Assembly: GCA_029936705.1 (NCBI GenBank)
Contig: JAPYSD010000071.1
Location: forward strand, 1 to 10,536
Length of the DNA stretch: 10,536 nucleotides
Reading direction: 5' to 3'
Source of the DNA: Croceicoccus sp.
GTDB taxonomy: Bacteria; Pseudomonadota; Alphaproteobacteria; Sphingomonadales; Sphingomonadaceae
Part shown: positions 5,196 to 10,536 of the stretch, in pieces
How positions within the stretch are numbered: the stretch's first letter is position 1
How the letters are laid out: each line of letters starts with the position of its first letter
Made by a program: the position numbers and the translations under genes
Notes under the pieces: model-generated
What the model was told of the DNA's origin: nothing
What the model saw: the letters and a program-made list of their open reading frames with translations, nothing else
The model's database searches: none

Positions 5196-8080
5196 TGCGA
5201 TGCCTCCGGCGCTGCGGTTGGCCCTGCGTCTGCCCTGCGGCTGGGATCGATGTCCATCGGGTGCCGCGACCTCTCGGCCTGTTCGGCGCTGTGGGTGGCG
5301 TTGGACAGTTGGGCCAGCGCCAGCATCACCGCGCCCACCACGGTCAGCGCGACGCCGGTGTCGAACAGCATGGCGGTAGCCAGCTCGATCTCGCCCACGA
5401 AGGGGATGTGGAAATAGCCATAGGCGCTGGTCAGGAACGGCTTGCCGAACGCCAGCGAGCCCGCGCCCGTTGCCGCCGCCATCAGTACGCCCGTCGCGAT
5501 CAGCGCATGCCGCTCGGTCCGGCGACGTTCCTCGGCCCATTCGAAGCCCGATGCCATGTACTGGATCAGCATCGCGATCGAGAACACCAGCCCCGCGATG
5601 AACCCGCCGCCCGGCATGTTGTGACCGCGCAGGAAGATATAGATGCCGACCACGATCGCCATGGGCAGGATCAGGCGCCCCGCGACGACCAGCATCATCG
5701 GGTGGCGTTCGGGCGACCGGATGATGCCGTCCATCAGCGCCAGCATGCGCCGGCCCGAAACGCCGCGGCCCGCCGGCTGCAGCAGGGCAAAGATCGCCAG
5801 CGCCGCGATGCCCAGCACGATGATCTCGCCAAACGTGTCGAAGCCGCGGAAATCGACCAGGATCACGTTCACGACATTGGTGCCCCCGCCGCCGGGCTTC
5901 GCCAGCAGCCAATGAAAGGCCGAGATCGTCTCGCCCTGCGGCCGGGTCATCACCGACCACGCCGCCCAGCCGACGCCCGCGCCGCCCATGATGCCCAAGA
6001 TCGCATCGCGCAGGTGGCGAACGGTCGAACTGCTGGTCGGCGGATGGCGCGGCAAAAGATGCAGTGCCAGCAGCAGCAGCAGGATCGTCACCGTCTCGAC
6101 CGAGATCTGCGTCAGTGCCAGGTCGGGCGCGGACAGGAAGATGAAGCCCAGCGACACGACCAGCCCGATCACGCTGATATAGACGAGCGAGAGGAACCGC
6201 TGGCGGTGCGAGATCACCACCGCGACGGTGCCCGCGACCAGCGCCAGCCATGCCAAAATGGCGACCGGCGGGGCGGGAATCGTCGCCCGCCCGCCCGCGA
6301 CGAAGCCGCCGACAAGCTGCGAACCCAGCGTCATCCCTTCAAGCCCGAGCACGATGACGAAGGCGAACAACACGAACAGCATGCGCTGCAGCGATCCGTT
6401 GTGCAGGCCATAGGACAGCACGCGGGCGCCGCGGACGGCGCCGTGAATGCCGCGGTCGAACATGCGCTTCGCCACTGGAACGGGCAGCGCCTGCCACATC
6501 CGGTCGAACGCGCCATAGCGCCACAGCATGACCAGGCCGCCCGCGACCGCGATCGCGCTCATGAACAGGGCGGGGGTCAGCCCGTGCCACAGCGACAGGT
6601 GGAAATAGGGCGGCTCGGCGCCGATCACCGCTGCGGAGACGGACTTCACCAAAGGTTCTGCCATTAGGGCGGGCAGCAGGCCAATCAGCACCACCAGCAC
6701 CACCAGCACGGCGGGCGGGCCCCACAGCCCGATGCCCGGATCGTGCGGCGGCTTGGGGTAATCGTCGCGCTTCGGCCCGAAGAACACATGCGCGATGAAA
6801 CGGAACGAATAGGCCGCCGAGAACAGCGCCGCGATGGTCGCCACCACCGGCACCAGCCAGCCGATGCCCGCCCAGCCGGTATGCGCCGCTTCCTCCAGCA
6901 TCATCTCCTTGGACAGGAAGCCGTTGAACGGCGGGACGCCCGCCATCGACAGCGCCGCGATGGTGCCCAGCGTCGCGGTGATCGGCATCAGCGCCGACAA
7001 TCCGCCCAGCCGCCGCGCATCGCGGGTCCCGACCTCGTGGTCGACGATGCCCGCGTTCATGAACAGCGCCGCCTTGAAAGTGGCATGGTTCAGGATGTGG
7101 AACACGCCCGCGACCGCCGCCATGCGCGATCCAAATCCGAACAGCATCGTCAGCAGCCCCAGGTGGCTGACCGTGGAATAGGCGAGCAGCCCCTTAAGGT
7201 CATCCTTGAACAGCGCGATGAACGCGCCGATCAGCATGGTCACCAGCCCGGTCGTCGCGACCAGGTAGAACCACAGATCCGTACCCGACAGCACCGGCCA
7301 CAGCCGCGCCATCAGGAACACGCCTGCCTTCACCATGGTCGCGCTGTGCAGATAGGCGCTGACCGGCGTGGGCGCGGCCATCGCGTGGGGCAGCCAGAAA
7401 TGGAACGGGAACTGCGCCGACTTGGTGAAACAGCCCAGCAGGATCAGGACCAGCGCGACCGGATACAGCGGCGATGCCTGGACGACGTCCCTGGCCAGCA
7501 GGATCTGCGTCAAATCGTACGACCCCGCGATGCGCCCCAGCAGCACCAGTCCCGCGATCAGCGCAAGGCCCCCGCCGCCCGTCACCGCCAGCGCCATGCG
7601 CGCACCCTGCCGTCCCTCGGCCAGATGGCCCCAGAAGCCGATCAGCAGGAAGGACGACAGGCTCGTCATTTCCCAGAATACCAGCAGCATCAGGATGTTG
7701 TCCGACAGCACGATCCCCAGCATCGCGCCCTGGAACAGCATCAAAAAGGTCAGGAATTTCGCGGTGCTGTCCGACGCGGACAGGTAATGCGCCGCGTAGA
7801 TCACGATCAGCAGGCCGATGCCCAGGATCAGCCCGGCGAACATCAGCCCCAGCGGGTCCATGAAATAATGCGCGTTCAGCCCGATGGCGGGCACCCACTG
7901 GATCCGCGTGGTCACGACCTCGCCCGCCAGCACGGCGGGGGCCTTGATCATGACCAGCACGAAGGCGGTCAGCGTGAACAGCCCCGCGATCAGGGCATGG
8001 ATATTACGCGGCGCCCTTGCCGCCAGACCGATGGCGATGGCGCCAAGGAACGGCAGGGCGGAAATGAGCAGCAAGTCCAA
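5192..8080 (-). CDS. mrpA: Mrp/Mnh cation:proton antiporter, fused subunits A and B
   Basis: First gene of the operon; a 962-residue inner-membrane protein. Residues 1-430 are NuoL-like: FWEMTSLSSF with Glu137, CFTKSAQFPFHFWLPHAM with Lys220, Lys251 in MVKAG, HATFKAALF (332-340) and SKEMM (390-394). Residues about 565-770 form the MrpA C-terminal part, with the NuoJ/DUF4040-like signature APDLALTQISVETVTI at 651-666. Residues about 785-925 are a complete MrpB (MnhB) domain, including YIFLRGHNMPGGGFIAG (814-830). The last 35 residues are a polar tail. A-B fusion is the known form of the six-gene (group 2) mrp operons such as rhizobial pha. The start is a TTG at 8080, because the in-frame TAG at 8095-8093 excludes anything longer and no ATG or GTG occurs near the N-terminus. 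The complex exchanges Na+ or K+ for H+. Confidence 0.95.
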   Translation of the reverse strand: MDLLLISALPFLGAIAIGLAARAPRNIHALIAGLFTLTAFVLVMIKAPAVLAGEVVTTRIQWVPAIGLNAHYFMDPLGLMFAGLILGIGLLIVIYAAHYLSASDSTAKFLTFLMLFQGAMLGIVLSDNILMLLVFWEMTSLSSFLLIGFWGHLAEGRQGARMALAVTGGGGLALIAGLVLLGRIAGSYDLTQILLARDVVQASPLYPVALVLILLGCFTKSAQFPFHFWLPHAMAAPTPVSAYLHSATMVKAGVFLMARLWPVLSGTDLWFYLVATTGLVTMLIGAFIALFKDDLKGLLAYSTVSHLGLLTMLFGFGSRMAAVAGVFHILNHATFKAALFMNAGIVDHEVGTRDARRLGGLSALMPITATLGTIAALSMAGVPPFNGFLSKEMMLEEAAHTGWAGIGWLVPVVATIAALFSAAYSFRFIAHVFFGPKRDDYPKPPHDPGIGLWGPPAVLVVLVVLIGLLPALMAEPLVKSVSAAVIGAEPPYFHLSLWHGLTPALFMSAIAVAGGLVMLWRYGAFDRMWQALPVPVAKRMFDRGIHGAVRGARVLSYGLHNGSLQRMLFVLFAFVIVLGLEGMTLGSQLVGGFVAGGRATIPAPPVAILAWLALVAGTVAVVISHRQRFLSLVYISVIGLVVSLGFIFLSAPDLALTQISVETVTILLLLLALHLLPRHPPTSSSTVRHLRDAILGIMGGAGVGWAAWSVMTRPQGETISAFHWLLAKPGGGGTNVVNVILVDFRGFDTFGEIIVLGIAALAIFALLQPAGRGVSGRRMLALMDGIIRSPERHPMMLVVAGRLILPMAIVVGIYIFLRGHNMPGGGFIAGLVFSIAMLIQYMASGFEWAEERRRTERHALIATGVLMAAATGAGSLAFGKPFLTSAYGYFHIPFVGEIELATAMLFDTGVALTVVGAVMLALAQLSNATHSAEQAERSRHPMDIDPSRRADAGPTAAPEASQ

Positions 8081-8090
8081 CGGGAACTCC
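8078..8090 (-). promoter_or_regulatory. Ribosome binding site that fixes a TTG start for mrpAB
   Basis: On the minus strand GGAG (8090-8087) lies 6 nt before the TTG at 8080-8078. The frame is closed by TAG at 8095-8093, only four codons upstream of the TTG. The first later in-frame ATG is at residue 44, which would delete the first membrane helix. TTG is therefore the best start. A second TTG two codons on would be too far from this Shine-Dalgarno to be preferred. Confidence 0.7.
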
Positions 8091-8523
8091 GGCTATCGAA
8101 CTTCAGACCTACGGGACGGGCCGGGATTTGGCCCGCGTTTGCGCCGACGGGAGCGCGACGGTGCTGCGATACAGCATCGGCGGCGCATGTCCATGGCTGC
8201 GCCCCGCGAAACCGGCCGGATTGGGCAAAACCGTACAGGGCGGGGCAGGGGTGCGGGCCGGGCGCGTCCAGACGGCGATTCGCGCCCGGAAACCCGGCGT
8301 TAACCGTGATTTCCGGCCTGTACCGCGCCAGAGCGCAAATTTTTTTCGCAAATGATTAACGGCAGAATTAACCGTCAAGACGCGCCGATCTGGCCGGACA
8401 GTCGAATCCGGCCCGGCGCACGCGGTCCTAACGGGGATGGTTAACCGGTTCGACACGGGAACCGAGGCGTGACCTTAAGGGTTTCTAGCGACAAGACACA
8501 ATCTGCATGAGGTAACCCGAGCC
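8081..8523. other. Long intergenic region between mrpAB and a small divergent ORF
   Basis: About 440 bp without a convincing gene. It must contain the mrp promoter (leftward) and that of the small ORF (rightward). TTAACC-type boxes occur at 8300-8307 and 8368-8375 (TTAACCGT) and on the minus strand at 8444-8437 (TTAACCAT). A GC hairpin at 8325-8336 is followed by seven T at 8340-8346. A small hairpin TGCTG/CAGCA lies at 8162-8176. A possible minus-strand -35, TTGACG (8378-8373), has no good -10 partner, so I cannot place the mrp promoter. If it lies there, the mrp leader would be about 270 nt. No known riboswitch was recognised. Confidence 0.6.
8458..8484 (+). promoter_or_regulatory. Candidate EcfG-type general stress response promoter
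   Basis: GGAAC at 8458-8462 is followed after 17 nt by GGTT at 8480-8483. The alphaproteobacterial EcfG sigma factor recognises GGAAC, 16-17 nt, then CGTT, so this differs only in the C-to-G at the -10 element. Transcription would begin near 8490, giving a leader of about 33 nt with GAGG (8509-8512) before the ATG at 8524. The match and geometry are seen directly; dependence on EcfG is inferred. Confidence 0.55.
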
Positions 8524-8673
8524 ATGTACACGCCAAGCTACCGCACGAGTTCGCCCGACCGCTGGACTCTGCCGCGCCCTTATTCCGATGCTTCACAGCG
8601 CTTTATGAAGTTCGGCGCCGTGCAGCCGATGCACGAACCGACCCTCTGGCAAAAGCTGTTTCGCGTCGGCTGA
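8524..8673 (+). CDS. Small basic protein of unknown function, 49 residues
   Basis: An ORF of 49 codons plus stop, with ATG at 8524 and GAGG Shine-Dalgarno at 8509-8512, 11 nt upstream. The product begins MYTPSYRTSSPDRWTLPRPY, continues with SDASQRFMKFGAVQPM, and ends LWQKLFRVG. It is rich in Arg, Pro, Ser and aromatic residues and has no signal peptide or membrane helix; the end could be a short amphipathic helix. I do not recognise a named family, though it recalls short uncharacterised proteins of sphingomonads, which I cannot verify here. It is supported as real by an EcfG-like promoter about 40 nt upstream, a ribosome site and a strong intrinsic terminator about 50 nt after the stop, making a complete monocistronic unit. 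A role in the general stress response is inference from the promoter. It could instead mark a stable RNA whose ORF is incidental. Confidence 0.65.
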   Translation: MYTPSYRTSSPDRWTLPRPYSDASQRFMKFGAVQPMHEPTLWQKLFRVG

Positions 8674-8724
8674 TACGGCCCATGGTGCATCGGGCACCTC
8701 GCCGTCGCAAGATGCCGAAAGATT

Positions 8725-8759
8725 AACGGCCAGCGTCCCCACCGGGCGCTGGCCGTTTT
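8725..8759 (+). terminator. Intrinsic terminator after the small ORF, probably bidirectional
   Basis: AACGGCCAGCG (8725-8735) pairs with CGCTGGCCGTT (8747-8757) as an 11-bp stem. It extends through T-G, C-G and C-G pairs to a CCACC loop (8739-8743). TTTT follows at 8756-8759. On the minus strand the same stem is followed by TTAATCTTT, and the phytase gene ends at 8792 heading into it, so it can serve both convergent transcripts. Confidence 0.85.
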
Positions 8760-8791
8760 CGCGTTAAGCTTCGGCACGAAATCGCCGGACC

Positions 8792-9859
8792 CTATTCGCC
8801 GCGCAGCGCCGCCAGGAACGCGTCGCCGCGCACCAGCTTGAAGTTCTGCGTGGCATTGCCATCGGCGTCGGGGCCGTTGTCCCCGTCCTGCGCGATGAAG
8901 ATGCCGTCGGGAAAGGCGGGGCCGAAACTGCCCGCCGCGAACTCGATCCCGTCGGTCTCCGAGGTTCCGTCGATCCCGGGCCCGTCCACGATCCGCACCC
9001 GTCCGACATACTCCATCGAAGGCAGTGCGAAGGCTGCATAGGCATTGTCGCCCTGGCTCGACGCGATCAGATAGCCGCCGTCCTGCCCCATGGGCGCGAT
9101 GGCAAGGCCCTCGACATCGGGCACGATCGCGGTGCCGTCAGCGCGCGCGAACAGTTCGCCCTTTGGTGCCGCCTGCGACAAGTCGAAACGGTGGATGCCC
9201 ACCACTTCCTCGCCGACATAGAGCATGTTCGTCCGCGGATCGACGACGCAGCCCTCGCTCTGGCTGGGAATGTCGAAAATGCGCGTCGCAAGGATGGTGG
9301 GGGCCTGAGGCGTGCCGCCCAGCACCGCCTCGATCACCGGGCCCTGCTTGGTGACGACATAGGCACGCGCCAGCTGGTCGCCGCTGGCGGCAGGCGCCAT
9401 GCAGAAGCCATAGGCCTCGCCGCTGCCGACAGACAGCCGCGGCCCCTGCGCCAGCTGCCCGTCCGCTGCCAACGTGAAGAACGCGATCGCGGGCACCGCC
9501 GCATCGGTCCGGTCACTCGCCGCCACCAGCACCGTGCCATCCGCCAGCGAGACCAGATCCACGTTGTTGAGCAGCCCCGCCGGGACGAAATCAACGACCG
9601 TTCCGTCCAGCGCATAGCTGTACAGCCCCGCCTTCTTGTCGGTGCCCAGCAGGATGCTCTTCGCCGGATCGGCCGGATTGCGCCAGATCGCCGGATCGTC
9701 GGCGGCATCGGCATTGGCCGTGCCCACCGGCACCGTCTCGGCCGCGGCCGCGACGCCGCCCGTCGGCCAGGGGGAGGGCGGCCACGCCGTCTCCCCCGCG
9801 CAGGCGGCCAGCAGCATGGCCGGGGCGATCGCCGCCCCGACCCGGATCGAAATGTTCAT
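8792..9859 (-). CDS. Beta-propeller phytase (3-phytase), outer-membrane lipoprotein
   Basis: 355 residues from the ATG at 9859-9857, which follows AGGGGA (9871-9866) by 6 nt. A longer in-frame start at 10009 would overlap the receptor gene and put about 50 polar residues before the signal sequence. Residues 1-20 are a lipoprotein signal with lipobox LLAAC; Cys20 is followed by Ala, so outer-membrane sorting is expected. Family motifs in order: DDPAIW (54-59), SEGCVVD (201-207), YVGEE (214-218), PDVEGLAI (247-254), GYLIASSQGDNAYA (262-275), DGPGIDGTSETDGIE (292-306), FPDGIFIAQDGD (316-327) and QNFKLV (338-343). Beta-propeller phytases use calcium bound by acidic residues to remove phosphates from phytate. 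One propeller of normal size is present. It lies 29 nt downstream of a TonB receptor gene on the same strand, forming a likely phytate-use operon. Its promoter, and any phosphate-starvation box, would lie outside the window. Confidence 0.9.
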   Translation of the reverse strand: MNISIRVGAAIAPAMLLAACAGETAWPPSPWPTGGVAAAAETVPVGTANADAADDPAIWRNPADPAKSILLGTDKKAGLYSYALDGTVVDFVPAGLLNNVDLVSLADGTVLVAASDRTDAAVPAIAFFTLAADGQLAQGPRLSVGSGEAYGFCMAPAASGDQLARAYVVTKQGPVIEAVLGGTPQAPTILATRIFDIPSQSEGCVVDPRTNMLYVGEEVVGIHRFDLSQAAPKGELFARADGTAIVPDVEGLAIAPMGQDGGYLIASSQGDNAYAAFALPSMEYVGRVRIVDGPGIDGTSETDGIEFAAGSFGPAFPDGIFIAQDGDNGPDADGNATQNFKLVRGDAFLAALRGE

Positions 9860-9888
9860 GGCGTTTCCCCTGTAAGACCCGCGCCGCA

Positions 9889-10536
9889 TCAGAAGTTCAG
9901 CCGCGCGCCGAACTTCATCGTCCAGTTGTATTCCTCGTACTGGTAGAGGTTCCGCTGCCCGCCATAGGTGTTGTAGGCGAAATATTTCGCGTTGTTGATG
10001 TTCACCCACTCGTAATACAGCTGGACGCCCTCGTTCAGCCGCAGCCGTGCGCTGAAATCCATCTGGAAGTGATCGTCGACATAGCGATCCTCTTCCGCGT
10101 CGCTGCCCGCTTCGTCGAGATACTTGTCGCGGTACGTTCCCGCCAGGCGCAGGCTGAGCGGACCCTTCTCGTAACCCAGCACGCCGTTCAGCGTATGTCT
10201 GGACGAGGAAGGCAGCATGATCTGCCGATAGGTGTCGATATTGTCGAGATCGGTGAAATCGCCGTCCGGCAGCTCGCCCGTCGCATCGGTGTAGGTGTAG
10301 TTCGCCTGCACCAGGAAGCCCGACAACAGGCCCGGCAGGAAGTCCAGCGCCTGCGAGGCGGAAAGCTCCACGCCGAACACCTCGGCGCCGCGGCCGTTGA
10401 TCGGGATCGTCGCCTCGTCGAAGGCGATGCCGTTGAACACGCCGGATTCGTCGATGTTCACGTCGACGATGTAATCCTTGATGTCCTTCCAGAACACCGC
10501 CGCGCTCAGCCCGCCATTGCTCGACATGTAATATTC
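9889..10536 (-). CDS. TonB-dependent outer-membrane receptor, C-terminal part
   Basis: The last 215 residues of a receptor whose gene enters from the right edge; the frame is open to 10536 (…EYYMSSNGGLS), so the internal Met at 10527 is not the start. The visible part is the end of the 22-strand barrel: alternating strands with acidic, aromatic turns, AEVFGVELSASQALDF, an FLVQANYTYTDATGELP strand, and the terminal FGARLNF* with the C-terminal Phe needed for barrel insertion. Plug domain and TonB box are outside. Receptors of this group are often paired with beta-propeller phytases in alphaproteobacteria, so the substrate may be phytate, a partly dephosphorylated inositol phosphate, or a metal complex of it. 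The substrate is inference; the family is firm. Confidence 0.9.
   Translation of the reverse strand, partial: EYYMSSNGGLSAAVFWKDIKDYIVDVNIDESGVFNGIAFDEATIPINGRGAEVFGVELSASQALDFLPGLLSGFLVQANYTYTDATGELPDGDFTDLDNIDTYRQIMLPSSSRHTLNGVLGYEKGPLSLRLAGTYRDKYLDEAGSDAEEDRYVDDHFQMDFSARLRLNEGVQLYYEWVNINNAKYFAYNTYGGQRNLYQYEEYNWTMKFGARLNF

Noticed and set aside
5195..8359. Two long plus-strand ORFs of about 490 and 538 codons opposite mrpAB
   Set aside because: Their products are extremely rich in Arg, Gln, His and Asp with no hydrophobic core or known motif. They are the complement of GC-rich, membrane-protein codons of a certain gene.
8356..8371. Full CtrA binding site
   Set aside because: The two TTAA halves are 8 nt apart instead of the required 7, so only half-site resemblance is claimed.
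8350..8378. TTGACG on the minus strand as the -35 of an mrp promoter
   Set aside because: With 16-18 nt spacing the -10 would be ATCATT, TCATTT or CATTTG, all poor, so I did not call a promoter.
8109..8456. Minus-strand ORF of 115 codons in the region upstream of mrpAB
   Set aside because: No recognisable domain, Arg/Pro/Ala-rich composition, no clear Shine-Dalgarno, and it spans probable promoter sequence.
9191..9946. Plus-strand ORF of 251 codons opposite the phytase gene
   Set aside because: Arg/His/Gln-rich antisense shadow; the minus strand carries the full set of beta-propeller phytase motifs.

Overview
The window is GC-rich, alphaproteobacterial-looking chromosomal DNA. Sphingomonadales is the best guess. 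The grounds are a six-gene Mrp antiporter operon with fused A and B subunits, a TonB receptor paired with a beta-propeller phytase, a DUF481 outer-membrane protein, and a promoter resembling the alphaproteobacterial general-stress (EcfG) type. This is inference from gene content and style; no rRNA or other phylogenetic marker is present.

Left end (1-1112): a truncated ArsR-family repressor gene (minus) is divergent from a metallo-beta-lactamase-fold hydrolase of the persulfide-dioxygenase type (plus). Their 78-bp intergenic region is AT-rich and holds overlapping divergent promoters and a repeated TGCTAATATA box. It looks like a self-contained reactive-sulfur sensing and detoxification unit. 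Next on the plus strand is a DUF481 outer-membrane beta-barrel protein (1216-2115), which ends 3 nt from the oppositely oriented mrp operon.

Centre (2119-8080, minus strand): a complete Mrp-type multisubunit monovalent cation/proton antiporter operon, read mrpAB-C-D-E-F-G. A and B are one 962-residue protein. Every junction overlaps (TGATG or ATGA), so the operon appears translationally coupled. The first gene has a TTG start, forced by an upstream in-frame stop and supported by a Shine-Dalgarno sequence. The products form one inner-membrane complex that expels Na+ (or K+) in exchange for H+, for pH and salt homeostasis.

Intergenic region and small gene (8081-8791): about 440 bp carries several TTAACC-type boxes. 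It also holds a near-consensus EcfG-type promoter (GGAAC, 17 nt, then GGTT) just upstream of a 49-codon ORF with its own Shine-Dalgarno and a strong intrinsic terminator. This compact stress-type small-protein unit is the most interesting less-described item here.

Right end (8792-10536, minus strand): a beta-propeller phytase lipoprotein lies 29 nt downstream of the 3' end of a TonB-dependent receptor gene that runs off the window. Together they look like an outer-membrane unit for phytate use.

No tRNA, rRNA, CRISPR array, insertion sequence or prophage was seen. Apart from the small-protein unit, I see no clearly new system. Many long plus-strand ORFs opposite the mrp and phytase genes are shadows of GC-rich coding sequence.
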